A stretch of DNA of 64,000 bases from Prunus persica (taxonomy: Eukaryota; Streptophyta; Magnoliopsida; Rosales; Rosaceae). The translations under genes and the position numbers were made by a program. Within the stretch, counting starts at the first letter, position 1. Each line of letters starts with the position of its first letter. Below are positions 13,791-26,020 of this stretch, piece after piece. Location of the stretch: assembly GCF_000346465.2 (NCBI RefSeq), contig NC_034009.1:44376649-44440648 (forward strand), written 5' to 3'. The notes beneath the pieces were generated by a model, which was given only the letters and a program-made list of their open reading frames with translations, did not search any database and was not told the origin of the DNA.

Positions 13791-14710
13791 TCCTTAATGA
13801 AGCGAACCTGATTGGTTTTTTCCTCTGGTTAAGGAACACCCGGTCCAGTAGAATTCTTGTTGTTGAGTGTTACCCTGAAAGCCCAATATGAGCAAAGGCT
13901 TCGGCCTTATAGCTTGCCCAAATATTTCAAGGAACTGTTAACCTAATACTCCTACTTGTTTGTTTGTTTGTTTTTTTTTTTTTAAATTTTTTTATAAAAT
14001 ATATTTTTTTAATGGACGAGAGGGAGGAGATTTGAATTTTGTATCTCTTCTAAATTTCAAGAGAAAAATATGACTAGATTATAAGTTAATTTTTCTATTC
14101 TCATACTTCTTTAAATCAATAATATAACAATTTTCTTCTCGTACTAATTATATGTCAAGATTTGATAAAACAATTATTGTAGACCCATGACCCTTGTAAA
14201 ATTGGTTACCTAAAGTAAATACATATACTTGGAAAACTTATCATTATAGACCCATTAGGACAAGAGTACTAATTAGGCCATCTTTCTAATGTATCATAGA
14301 AAGTCATGTTTTATCAGGATAAGAGTATTTTCAGACAATCATCTTGTTTTTAATAACATATTAATTTGTGAAGAAATTTTATCACTGTTAAGATAAGGAA
14401 AGTTGAGACACATAGCCATGAAGCTTAGTATGGCTTAGATCGTGTTAAATTCAGAAGTCGTTCTACGTTTCCTCAAATGTGAAGGAAATATGAAACGCCA
14501 TTTCTCCTATATGAGAATACATATGGCAAGCTGGAACATAGTTTATTTGTATTTTAATAAAGGCTATTGCTTTACATATTTGTATCTTGCAAATGAAGTA
14601 CGGCATGTGTCCCCTCGTGGTCGGTTTCCCAGTGCCACAAGAGATTTCCAAAAAGCCAATCCATTTCCCAACGGCAGAAGGATTTCCTAGCGCCACAAGG
14701 ATTGTGTGCT
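13791..14710. other. Intergenic between divergent KH and SRO genes
   Basis: AT-rich spacer that should contain the promoters of both divergent genes. A T-run follows a TTTG microsatellite near 13,960-13,983. No coding region is seen. Confidence 0.5.
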
Positions 14711-14714
14711 GCAC

Positions 14715-14721
14715 TATAAAA
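14715..14721 (+). promoter_or_regulatory. Likely TATA box of the SRO gene
   Basis: TATAAAA lies 275 bases before the ATG at 14996 and is followed by a CT microsatellite (14,773-14,792), a common leader pattern in plant genes. Transcription would start near 14,750. Confidence 0.5.
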
Positions 14722-14995
14722 TGGTCCAACGAATCTCGTCAAAATCAAAATTCCAACGCATTCTATTATTCTCTCGCTCTCTCTCTCTCTCCATTTAATT
14801 TATTTTCTTTGGGCCGAAGCAAACAGAAACACAAGCCGCAAACCCAAACCGCCTTCAAGGGTCATTTAGGTAATTTCAGGCTCCCCCAAATTCCACGCAT
14901 AAAAGCTTTTCGCCGACGTACAAACCCCTGATTCTACGAGTTTTCTTGACTTCTGAGTCATTTCGATTTCGATCAAGCTCGAAGCTCTAGAATCC

Positions 14996-16713
14996 ATGGC
15001 TGCCAACGCCGCAACACAGAAGAAGCTCGTCCAATCGGTCACCGTTAGGGTTCCGACCCAGACGCATTCTTCGTCGTCGTCTTCTTCAGCGAGCCGTAGA
15101 AGCGTCCGCAGTCGCGGGTCGGGTTGTTGCTCCGTGCGCAATCGGATCCACTACCCCTCCAATTTCAAGCGGAGCGCGGCTCCGGCTCGGGTCATGTTCT
15201 TCCAGAACGGGTCCTGGAACGACTTGCCGGATCACGTCATTGAAATTCTGCGTTCGGGTTTCGTGGAGCGCAAGGCGGTGGTCAGCGTTGAAATTGACGG
15301 GTCAACTTTCTTGTTTGACTTCATGCGGATGTTGCAGATTGATTCGGGCACTGGAGCTCAGAGATCGATTGCTTGGATTGACGAAAACGGCAAGTGTTTT
15401 TTCCCTGTGGCGTTTGTTTGCGAGGATTTAAAGGACGGGTCGGATAGTCTGGATAGTCCGAAGAGAAGTATCGATAATCGGGTTGTCATCCCGGGTCGGG
15501 TTTTGGGTAAGAGAAAGACAGATGAGGTCGATGAAGACGAAGTGACCTCGTCGATACGGCAGCGTATTGTGGACAAGAGTTCACCGTGGCCAAATATGAA
15601 GTTGTTGAAAGAAGGAGAAAAGCCTTACGCAGTTGGGAGCCAGGTGTTTCTCTCAGGGATGAGAAGGGTTGATCCAGCGGCTGCTGTGACTTCAATTCAT
15701 CAGTGTGTTCGAACTGGGCCGTTGGATAGGGCTCGCTACGAGGTCTTTCAAAAGCAAGTTGAGATGACCAAGGTGGCTCGGGGCGTGGCCAATGTGGTTC
15801 ATGCTTGGTACGGCGCTTCGGCCAGCGAAATAAGAGGCATTTTGACACATGGTTTTGGCGGGCCTAGCAAGGTTTCTGGGCCTCAGTCTCGTGGTGTTGG
15901 TCTTTACCTGTCACATTTATCAGCACCTCACCTAAGGTAATTATGTGTCTCATCTGGGTTTTTGATGTTGATATTTTGATGGATGAAATTTGTGTCCATG
16001 TAAGTGAATATGTGCTTAATACGGGTTTTCCAATTATTGATGTTTTAATGGGTTGAATTGTGTAGTGCTGGGCGGTCGGAGCCGGATGATAACAGCGAAA
16101 AACATGCTATTTTGTGCCGGGTTATATTAGGCAATGTTGAAAAAGTTGAGGCAGGGTCTCAACAATGCCATCCTTCTAGTACTGAATTCGATACGGGTGT
16201 AGATGATCTTAGGAATCCTAAGTGGTATGTAGTATGGTCCACCAATATGAATAGACATGTTCTTCCTGATTGTGTTGTGAGCTACAGATCATCTGTTCGT
16301 GTGCCAGGTATGTATGATTCCTTTTTTGTTTGTTTTAATTTTAATTTGTTATTTTCCTTTCATTTATGGAAACTGGTTTCGTGTTGTGGATCTTTCAGCT
16401 CAAATGGGAAGACTTTGCTCTATTGACGCATTGGTTTCGAGGGTTCAGAAATACCTTACTCCTTCTAAAGTTGAGGAACTGTCCTCTCTGGTGTGCGACT
16501 TGAAGGCAAGTAACCTTCTTTTCACTAGTTGAAAATTATTCATATTGTCTATTCCTCTGAAGATATGGACAAGAAAACTTAATCTAAGGGTCAGTTGTTT
16601 TTGGCACCTTGATGCAGGTTGGAAAGCTTGCAAAAAGTGATTTCGTAAGACAGTTTCGATCAGTTACTGGAGACCAATTGAAGCCATCTGTTATTCGGGA
16701 GTTGCGTGGCTAG
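14996..16713 (+). CDS. RCD1/SRO-family protein with WWE, PARP-like and RST domains (461 aa)
   Basis: Plant-specific stress and development regulator. Relatives bind transcription factors through the C-terminal RST domain and are inactive as ADP-ribosyl transferases. Exons: 14996-15936, 16066-16307, 16399-16505 and 16618-16713, ending in TAG. The WWE domain spans about residues 50-135 (NFKRSAAPARVMFFQNGSW, FDFMRMLQIDSG, SIAWIDENGKCFFP). The PARP-like domain spans about 240-400 (VVHAWYGAS, SRGVGLYLS, WYVVWSTNMNRHVLPDCVVS). The usual H-Y-E catalytic triad does not look complete, fitting an inactive enzyme. RST fills the last 55 residues (LCSIDALVSRVQKYLTPSKVEELSSLVCDLK, then KSDFVRQFRSVTGDQLK, ending LRG). 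It is shorter than Arabidopsis RCD1 or SRO1 (about 570-590 aa). Intron 3 starts with GCAAGT, a GC donor; the GT four bases downstream would frameshift and truncate RST. Confidence 0.92.
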
Positions 16714-17100
16714 AAGCAAGGTTCTTCTTAGATTTCGTATAGAAATGTGCTGTCATGGTCTATACAATTGATAGGACCATGTATGATCTTTCCTTAGAAA
16801 TCATATTAGGATTAGGGTGAAAATGTTCAACCATACAAAAGATCGTGTAGGTTTTTTTTTGGTTCACCTTATCATATGTGTAGCAAATATGCTTCCAGTT
16901 TAGTCACAACAAAAAAAGCGTTGTTCATTGTTTGTTAATAATGAAGTTCCGGTTATGTAATTGAACTAAAGGTGTTCCTACATCTTTTGTACCTAGTAGT
17001 AGCTACACCTTTAGCTATGAAACTGGCATCTGAGGTTGAGATTGGTTTTGCTATATCCAAAAGGTTGTATGGAATTTTAAACATTCTCGAGTATGAGACT

Positions 17101-17188
17101 TGATGCTCCTGTGTTTGTGGATGCTTGTACTCATGTGCATGTATTGATGCTCCTGTGTTTGTGGATGCTTGTGCTCATGTGCATGTAT
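17101..17188 (+). repeat. 44-bp tandem duplication
   Basis: Two adjacent 44-base copies starting TGATGCTCCTGTGTTTGTGG, at 17101 and 17145, nearly identical (an A/G difference is visible in TTGTACTC versus TTGTGCTC). Confidence 0.9.
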
Positions 17189-19019
17189 TTGTGCGGTGAG
17201 CGTTGTCTGAACTGAGGACATTGCAAAAAAAAATTGTTTTAAGTTAATTCAAATTGTCATAATTTAAAGAGGCTTGTGTGTGTGTGTGTGTGACCGCGCA
17301 CCACATGCGTTCTAAATTGTAACCACTGGGTGTTAAAGAATTTCAGGAACATGTGTTCTATCACTACTACAAAGTAGATTATTAAAAAGTGGGACCATGG
17401 ACTTTTATGTCGACATCAATTTTACATGGGTCACTATTTACAGCTTCTGCTGCTTCTGTATTAGAATCCATGTGTTTGGGTATTAAGTTTGCACACACTG
17501 AGTTGGAGTGGATTCGAGACTTTGATTAAGAGGATGTGGGGTTAATTGGCATCTGATACAGGTTTGAAAGTAATGTTCAAGTAACTCATAAACCAGATCA
17601 GAAGTTCAAATGTAAAACTGTTGATAAGGGAGGGCTTAAGCACTGGAACTAAGATACACTGAAATATTTTTTTAATTTTTTTTAATTACTATTAACATAT
17701 ATTTTTTGTGGTATGCACGTGGATCTGTTATGATAGCTTATGTGGAAATTTGCTTTTAAGGAGAAAATATTTGATGAAAACTCAGTGTCTGTTCAGTTCT
17801 TCGGTTGCTTGACATGGATGGCTGAAAATTTATGAGCATGTAAGATGCAAAGTTGATGAACTTGTGTGCACTGGAGCTTCTGTAGGCTTTCCCCAGAAAA
17901 AGGTACAAGCATATTCATCTGAACTTAAAATTTAAATGCGGTAATGACTTTTGAGGTCTTCTATTCCTTTGGATGATTGAACTACGTTTCAGGCAGTGAT
18001 GTAAGAGGTAAATATTTATGAAGATTTTTTGTTTTTGTGCTAAATGCCATTGTGCTTTATTAGTTATAAAAGAACTCCAGAGAATCCCATGAGTAAGCCG
18101 TGAATAAGAACTATCAAATTCTAATTATGAGCTATAGAAAAATAAAGCCAGATTAGTATTACTATTGCTGCTTACAGGTATTATTTGCTTTTACTACTAA
18201 TCTAGTGGCTTAAATAGTTGACACCACTTCCAACTGTTCTCATGTAACATATGATAATTTGCATATGTGACTGTTGATTCTTTCTGAAATGGAGCTTATA
18301 CAGTTAAGCCTAACCCCCTGGTGTAATGTGGGATATTTTACTCACGAAGAAAACTTATGGAGGCTACTTGAGGTGAAACAAGGAGAAAATTCAGATTTTA
18401 GGCTCTTTGTGTGAGCTTTTTTTGTGTTGGTGGTGGAAAAATATGAGTTCTAAGCGCATAAGGCGAGGATACGATTATTTTACTTGTTCTCCTTATCCTC
18501 CCCCTCCCCCTAGTCTACTGCTCCATTTACTCTTTTGTAGGACATAAGCATGCATTCTTTTATGTAAATGTATTTGTCTGAAGTGTCTTAGATATCAGCA
18601 CATGCTAATTATATTTGTCTAAAGAATGAAAACTCATGAAGAGAAGTTAAAGTGCCTGTTGGATAACATTCCTGTTTTTTGTTTTTAATGTTTTGAGATG
18701 AATGAGAAAAAGATAAAAGGGATGAAAGAGGTAAGTGACAGAGTTTGGAGAGCAGATGGAATTACAACTAAACTTAAAAATCATTTACAGTTGTTTTTGT
18801 TTTAATTGTAAAAACCATAATGTATTTTATTCATTGCTCCTGCACCTCTCTCATCTTTTTTTCTTTTTTGTATTTGGTTTTAGTTGTATAGGTCATTTTT
18901 TAAAATCAGTGAATTGGTTATTGAGCTATCAAACAGTTGGATTAGGCGCCAAGTTTAGTTGGTTCAGTATATAGTTGTACAATTGGGCTGTAATTGGTGT
19001 GATTTGTAAGATTGTTTTG

Positions 19020-19110
19020 GAATAAATTCAATAGTACATTCATACAGATAGTTTGGTTTGAACGGGGTTCTATCAATTAGTATCAGAGCCAGGTTTCACT
19101 TCGCAATCCA
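19020..19110 (+). mobile_element. Possible remnant of a copia-type retrotransposon (primer-site-like sequence)
   Basis: The sequence AGTATCAGAGCCAGG at about 19,080 resembles the TGGTATCAGAGC primer-binding site that plant Ty1/copia elements use with initiator Met-tRNA, and it follows a stretch ending in TATCA. No LTR pair and no gag or pol frames were found, so at most it is a relic. Confidence 0.3.
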
Positions 19111-20191
19111 ATTCCACGAAGGGATGTCTTGAGGGGAATGCTCTGCTTTGTCTCTCACATGTGACCTTGTTTTCCTTACAAGTCTAATACACTTATTTTA
19201 CTAAGCATTGTTGGAAAATCCAGTTAGTTTTTGTATTTGTTAACTTTTTTACTTCTCATGTTTGCTCTGCCTATCTTTTGTCTAGAGATGGTTTTAATAT
19301 CTCAGGATTTTTCCTTTAACTGGCTATGGAATCTTAGGGTATGGCTTTCTTGGGTTGTAGTACTCTGCTATCCTAGCCTGGTCGTGACGTTTCACTACTA
19401 GTGGTAGCTCTATAGGAAATCCAGGCCCAGTCAGAGCAGTGCGCCTGGTTTGCATGCTCAAAGAGATAGGGCTGGAGAACAAGGCAGGGGTTTGGCGTAA
19501 GCACATAGACAAGGTATGGCTCCATTGGATTGGCTCTGCAACAGTGAAACTACCCTTGTTGGGGCTCTTTGCAGATTGCTGAGCTCTGCTGTATCCATGC
19601 TTTGGATGAAGGCAACAATTGCTCCTGTAGTTTGGCTAATCTTCGTCCTGGTAACAGTTCTGTATCCTCTGTCTTAGCTGCTACCTGTGGTTTTAGTGCC
19701 ATTTGTTTCCCCTTGACAATCCATTCTTCATGAAACGTGTGTAGACGCACTGGCATGTAGACGGGTGTTGCATAGTTTTGGTGCACCAATAAATGTGCAG
19801 TCACATTCTTCCTAGTGGATTTGCAAGGTGCAACTGACCTAAATCTTCATCCTGAACCGTAAGTATTTATTTTGATATTTGTGATCATACACTTCTATGT
19901 ATGGTTTGTGTCAATCGATACTGGGTGTGTTCTGTGATCTATTATCCAAAGGGAAAGCTATCTCAAATCAGAGTAGACAATGAGAGGATCCTTGTAATTC
20001 TTTAAGTAAGTCGTCGCCATAATGACTTGGTCATTGTAAGGAGTGCAGCTATGCTGAAACATGTCCCTTTGCAAAAGTTTAAAGCTTCACCGACATTTTG
20101 GAGTCTTTTACTAGTCCCAATCTCAATCACTGTGTCCATATGGATAAAAAGGGTTTCCTATCTGGTGGTAGAATCCCAGAGTGTAGACCCT

Positions 20192-20486
20192 AATCCGAAC
20201 ACCTTTGAATGTGCAGCCAATTAAGTTTTATGGCCAGAGCAATAATGTATATGGAGGTTGTGTTATGTAAGGGTGTGTGGAGGATTTCGTTTTTCGAAGA
20301 TGAGATTCTGTTTTCCGGAGGATTTTGCAATCCGAACACCTTTGAATATGCAGCCTATTGTGTAAATTTTTCTAAAGCTGCAAGTGTTAGGGCCAGAGCA
20401 ATAATGTAAAATGGAGGCTGTGTTTATGTAAGGGTGTATGTGAGGATTTCTTTGTTTGAAAGATGAGGATTTTGTTTTCCGGAAGA
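20192..20486 (+). repeat. Imperfect direct duplication of about 135 bp
   Basis: Two neighbouring copies share AATCCGAACACCTTTGAAT, GGCCAGAGCAATAATGTA, TATGTAAGGGTGT, GAGGATTTC and TTTTCCGGA in the same order (first copy from about 20,192, second from about 20,330). The second has a small insertion after the CAGCC motif. No known domain is encoded. Confidence 0.75.
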
Positions 20487-21831
20487 TATAAATATATCAA
20501 GAACAAACATGCAGGACCTAGCATTCTACAGAGGACTAAATGCAGATACAAGAGAGCGTACAGCCAAAGCTGTGACCATCCCCGAGATCATAAGTCGGAG
20601 AGATTAGTTGTAGACGTAAAGGCTTCAAAGATCATAGTCTGCTGCTCATCCCCTGTTTCATCCTTATATCATCTCTCTCGACTCTCGAGGCTGTTACATA
20701 TAAAATCATCTCGAAAAGTTAACTTCATGTGTCATTTATGCAATCAAGTAAATAGTTTTATGAACGAATGGATCGGATCGAATTGAAAAATGGAAATATT
20801 TATACAAGTTATACACCTATGTTCACCAATTTTCGGAAAATAGTTGGGTATGAGTAATGTTAGGGTCACATTTATTTCTAGAGCAACACAGCTGACATCA
20901 TCAGCTCTCTTTTGTTGGACTCCATCCAAACCAAAAGCAAGACAGTGCATTAAAGTTTTATTGATCAATATTATTGATGCTCTATTGGACTATATGCTGA
21001 CTTTAAGCAAGAATGCCTTTTCTATTTTGGCTTTCTGTATTTCATTGTGCACTTTGTGGTTAAAACTGACCGGTGAGCGGTTTTGTGCACTAATATCAAA
21101 TCATGGCCCCTTCCACCCCTAAAGGGTTGGAAAATTGTCTCTCAGCCCTTTCCCTTAGCACCACAATTTTTGGCCCACCACCTCTGCAGAAATGCTCCTA
21201 GCTCTTTGGTGCATGGTCTTAATGGAGGTAGTGGCCCAGAAGGAAAAAAAAACCAAAAAGGCAAAAAGAAATCATCACATCCACTTCTCTCTTCTTTTTT
21301 TTTTCTTTTTTTTTGGGTTGCATATATGAGTAATTGAAGTGTGAAAATGATATTGGAGTTTTTCTTTTCCCCGGCAAGAAATGATCATATGTTGAAGTTT
21401 CATCTTGATAGCATAAAAGAAAGACGTCAGTCAGCACGATTGCAAAGAATCATTGCTTATTTGTGAGTGTTTCCGTGATAATTTTGAAGAAACTGAGAAT
21501 AATTACTTGTGATAAAAAAGACTTGAAAGTGCTTTTGAAAGCAAACATAACACAAGCTTCTTCATAAAGTTATTTTAACTTCTTCTTGCCATAAGTTCTT
21601 TTGGTTATATGTGAGCATTTTCAGTGGGAACACGTAAAGTCGGAGGTGTAAAGCCGCTTTTACATCCTTTTATATCTTTGAAAGATGTCAATGTGGATTT
21701 TGCTCCAATAAGAGGAGATGAAATCCGAATATGTAACAGTTTGGTTTCTATGTTTTCAAATTTGGCAAAACTAACTTTTGAAGTTAATGAATATTTACAC
21801 CATTGGTCTTTCTATATATGATGAACTATCA
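20487..21831. other. Intergenic, nothing recognised
   Basis: No gene or clear mobile element. A GA/A-rich and T-rich patch lies near 21,240-21,315. Confidence 0.4.
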
Positions 21832-22166
21832 CCCTTCATTTGGATGAGGAAAAATAACTCAAATTTAACTATAAAAGTCGGGAATTTAAGAGGAGAAATT
21901 GACAATTCTCTTGTTTGGCAACTTAAGCACGGAATTTATTAAATGACGCGCAGAAAAAATCGTGAAAATTGGGGCATCAAATTTTCGAATTTAATTTATA
22001 CCAAAATAGGTTTCATTTCACAATTTCTATAGTGCCATTTACAAAATTCGACATACATAAATCCAAACACTAAAATCTTCAATTGCAGAAATTGAAATGA
22101 TGGAAATCTAAATTTCATCATTTTAGAATTCTATGTAATTTACAGTTCCTTCATCCAAATAGAGGG
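21832..22166 (+). mobile_element. MITE, 335 bp, copy 1 of an inverted pair
   Basis: Ends are inverted copies: CCCTTCATTTGGATGAGG on the left and, read on the minus strand, CCCTCTATTTGGATGAAGG on the right. Both flanks show TCA next to the element, a possible 3-base target duplication. It has no coding capacity. A second copy in the opposite orientation lies at about 25,680-26,020. Confidence 0.7.
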
Positions 22167-22453
22167 TCAAAGTTATTATTTGTTGTCCATGTGAAATCTT
22201 GTTAAACTACTTATCATAAGCATGAGAGAAGAGGATATGTTGTCCCCAATTTAGTGTCTCCTCTGTGTACCCTTCATAGTTTTTTGACAGATGTCCTATA
22301 ACCTAACCCCAACTTAACACTGTTAACTTTAAATCAATTTTAAAACTTAAAATTAAAAAATTAAAACGAACAGTCAACAACACCGTGAAGTCACCACCCA
22401 TTTAAACCCTGGCAGCCACCCACTCCAGCCTCTATTTATGTATCTGTATATTT

Positions 22454-22486
22454 CTCTCCCTCCCTCCCTCCCTCCCTCCCTTCCTC
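22454..22486 (+). repeat. (CCCT)n microsatellite
   Basis: About seven CCCT units inside the outer TIR element. Confidence 0.9.
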
Positions 22487-22659
22487 CTTCTCTATATATC
22501 GTTCTTTTCTCTACCAATCTTGATTTTTTTTTTTTTTTCAATTTGCCTATTTTGATAATTCTGGGTTAATGGGTTTGTGTTTCACTTTTGATTTTTGGGT
22601 TTAGTTTTGTTGTTTTTGCATGTGTTTACAATGAAAGGGACAGCTCATTTGGGTATGAT

Positions 22660-23430
22660 TATAGTCTAAAATATTGATAATATCGACGAAATGTTGAGGA
22701 TATTATTTTGTCAAAATATCGCTATAATATCGAAAATATTGATGTAATGGAAAAAAAAAGAAAAAAAAAAAACACAAGACACACACACAAAGGGGATTTC
22801 AAACCCTTGCCATTTCACTCCTCTAACACCTTAACCACCTTGTTACTTATATTTTTGTGATAATATGTTAAAATATGTATATTTATATTGTTTTGTTTTG
22901 AACAATTACATGCAAAACTGTTTTGGGGGTTTATCATTTGATGACTACTCTTCACAATACACTTACTCTACACATAGAGATGATGATAATAGTGAAAAGT
23001 TTGAACCTCATAAGAACTCTGTGTGGTACTAAGTTCATAAGAACTCTGTGTGGTAATAAGTCATTCATGTATCTTACCATACAATATATAAAGTGTAAAA
23101 TATTTTAGTAAATCATTATATATAAATGATTATGGTGTGTGTAATCTTCTTTCATTAATTATTACATATTTTCTACACTCACAGTATTTGTCAGCTCGCT
23201 ATATAATCAACTTAAACCAGTTAACCCATTATGCAATGCATTTCCTTCCAAATTTTTTTGATAAACTAATAGATAATTGACTGAATAAACATCCTCCAAA
23301 GTTTCAATAAAAAATTTTAAGTTTTTCTTACAATTTTCGTGGTTTTTATTCAACTTTTACCCGATATTTTTATTGAAATTTTCGTGTTTTTGGACTACCG
23401 ATATTTTCAATACCATTGATATTTTAGACT
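22660..23430. mobile_element. Mutator-like MITE, about 770 bp, nested in the 22.2-23.7 kb element
   Basis: AGTCTAAAATAT begins the element near 22,663, and its inverse ATATTTTAGACT ends it at 23,430. It is flanked by an 11-base direct repeat TTGGGTATGAT (22,649-22,659 and 23,431-23,441), fitting the 9-11 base target duplications of Mutator-type elements. The ends contain repeated AATATCG/CGATATT motifs. There is no transposase frame. Confidence 0.7.
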
Positions 23431-23744
23431 TTGGGTATGATATCGGTGAAGGGTGGTTGATTTTTATTGGTTGCAGAGCTTTAAGCCACTACTAGATCGT
23501 GAACTTTGGGCGGCTTAGGTTGGGTGGCTGGCCGGGATGATTGGGGTGGGTGGTTGTTGGTGTTGGCTGGGCGGAGGGACTTGGTAATGGTGGCTGCTAT
23601 GATTTAGCGTTTTTGTGTTTTTCAATTTTTAGCTTTTCAGTTTTTTATTTCATTAAGTTAACACTGTTATATTAAGGTTAAGTGGTAGGATACTTATCAA
23701 ACATTTAAAGAGAGGAGATAAAGGGATACTAAATTGGGGATAAC

Positions 23745-25679
23745 GAATCCACTCCCAAATTGAAGTCCATATAAAGAAAAAATTAAAAGAGTGCCATGTC
23801 AAAAAAGAAAAGGTTAAATTTTAAAGTTAGATTGGTGGATGAGCAAATGGTTTAATGGTTTATAATTTTAAAATTTTAAGTGTTAAATTATTTTTTAAAG
23901 AAAAAAACAGAGAGACCAAATTGTCACACACCCTAATTTGAAAGTGTGCGAAGTATAATTTGAACTCTACGCACACGTCTATTATATATCATATCATTTG
24001 ACTTTTTAAAAACTATAATGTAGATTTCTAGTATTATTTTATACGCATGCAAATCTTATTTAAAACATGAGAAACATACAAGAATTTTCATGAATGATTT
24101 TATGACCAATCACATTCACATGTCTCGAGTTTGTGGAGCATCAAAATCAATTCTAAATATGGTTTGATCGGTCAGACTCATATGATACTGAGAAATCAGA
24201 ATACATTTTAGTTCCAATTTAATTTTATATCACATGTGTCCTCTCAGGAATTCTCTCCCATTATTTGTGCCGACAAAATTTCCACGCCCAATGAAAAATG
24301 ATCTTAATTTATAGGTTAGTGGTCTCAGGTTCAAACCGTAGTAGTGTGTGTATGAGAAATTTCTTCCCCTTGTAATTTAAACTATCACTTGAACTGAAAA
24401 ACCCAAAAAACTTAGTTTAAACATAAAATACAAACTTGGTTGAGTGATAGAGCTCCTCAGTTTAAATTTTTTAATCATCATGTAGAAATTTCGTTCACTA
24501 TGCAGGAGGCTCTACATCAACAACATTCAAAAGATATTCATCCAACCACAGCCACCAAAAAAATAAAAAAATCAGTACATATCTGCCACTGCCACTAAAA
24601 AGTCAACTACTCGGACTAAACTAAGCACCCTCAACAGAAAAACAAAATTAAAACTACGAGAGACTGCAACACACTCACATAATCACATTACCCTTGAGTT
24701 CGTGATCACATATTATTAGCTCCATGTAACATGTGCAAGGGAGGAGTCATCCTTAGATTGGAGTGGGCTCCAGCCCAATGCAAGTTTTTGGAAATACAGT
24801 AATTTGGAGCTAATTTTTAGGAAATTCATCCTGCTAAATTAGCCCTCCTCACCTTTGCGAGAATCGGTTCATCGTACTCGAACATCATGTGAGAAGAACT
24901 TACATGTAACAGGGATGCTACTGTGAAGGTATCCTAAGTTTATCATGTGTTTCTATGTCGGAAAGTTAAAACACATATGACAATGAGTGATTTGCTCAGA
25001 ATAGCTCCACAGTAGTATCCTGGCATAGGTAAGTTTTTCTCCTCCTTACCCACTTGTTGACATAGCAAGAACTAAGGTTGACTTTGACACACGTAATACA
25101 CCGTCTCAAGAATATAGTAGTATAGCCTAGTACAGTCACTACAACTGTGTATACAAGATTTATTTGCAATGACAAGCCATATGGAAAGGGAATTGTGTAC
25201 ATATAAATAGGCTAGCAAACGAAACAGCAGCAGCATGTGGGGCTTTTGCTTGCCTGCACATCCAAGAACATTGAAATCACGAGTTTCATGCATATAAATG
25301 GTGTTCCTACTACCACAACCTGCTAAGAATTTGGCACAGACAATGAAATGTGAATGAAAGAGAAGCAAAATTCAAGAAAAGCAAAGAAACAAGAATGATG
25401 ATGTAGTGAGTCATATCAGTCGTCCAAAACCCTTTGTCCTCTTTATGTGAACCACATTTTATTTAAGTTGGCAGTAGACGACCATTTAGATTCTAAAACA
25501 TGTATTGGGTTCTAAGGAGGATAGTGGGAGGATAGTGACATAATATCTCTCTGTCAATAATTTGAGGGTATAAGTAATTTCACTTTAGTACATATAAGTT
25601 TACTGAGTTTCAGTCTAAACTGTCTTTTTTGTCAACTTTGTAACGTTTCGTTTTCTCACTGTTTTTATGTTTCCGTCGT
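23745..25679. other. Intergenic with SINE-like fragments
   Basis: No gene recognised. Near 24,305-24,400 the sequence GGTTAGTGGTCTCAGGTTCA followed by AACC resembles the B box of a tRNA-derived SINE. Other short pieces look like decayed transposons. Confidence 0.35.
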
Positions 25680-26020
25680 TTGAATGTATGAATTGAAAAT
25701 TACATAGAATTTTAAAATAATAGAATTTTAATTTTTATTATTTCAATTTTTAGCAATTAAAGATTTCAGTGTTTGGATTTATGTATGTCAACTTTTGTAA
25801 ATGACAGAATTTTGTAAATGGAACTATGAAAATTGTGAAATGACGCCTATTTTGGTGAAAATTAAACTTAGGAATTTGATGCCCCAATTTCCACGATTTT
25901 TTTTGCGCGTCATTTAATAAATTCCATGCTTAAGTTGCCAAACAAGGGAATTGTCAATTTCTCATCTTAAATTCCTAACTTTTAGTTAAATTCTGAGTTA
26001 TTTTCACTCATCCTAACAGA
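25680..26020 (-). mobile_element. MITE, copy 2, inverted relative to the copy at 21.8 kb
   Basis: Read on the minus strand it follows copy 1 over almost its full length: AAAATAACTC, GAGAAATTGACAATTC, TTTGGCAACTTAAGCA, GAATTTATTAAATGACGCGC, then ATTGGGGCATCAAATT. The terminal repeats are more decayed than in copy 1. Confidence 0.65.

Larger units (their letters stand above)
16714..20190. other. Intergenic, downstream of SRO
   Basis: Begins with the SRO 3' untranslated region. No recognisable gene follows. It includes a 44-bp tandem duplication at 17101, a GT microsatellite near 17,276-17,292 and a retrotransposon-like primer site near 19,080. Short open frames at 19.3-19.8 kb show no known domain. 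Confidence 0.5.
22239..23744. mobile_element. Non-coding TIR element, about 1.5 kb, interrupted by another element
   Basis: The left end GTTGTCCCCAATTTAGTGTC and the right end read on the minus strand, GTTATCCCCAATTTAGTATC, form an inverted repeat. Similarity continues patchily for about 90 bases (CTAACC/AACACTGTTAACTT on both sides). It contains a CCCT microsatellite and a GGT/GGC-rich patch near 23.5 kb. I found no clear target duplication and no transposase. Confidence 0.55.
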
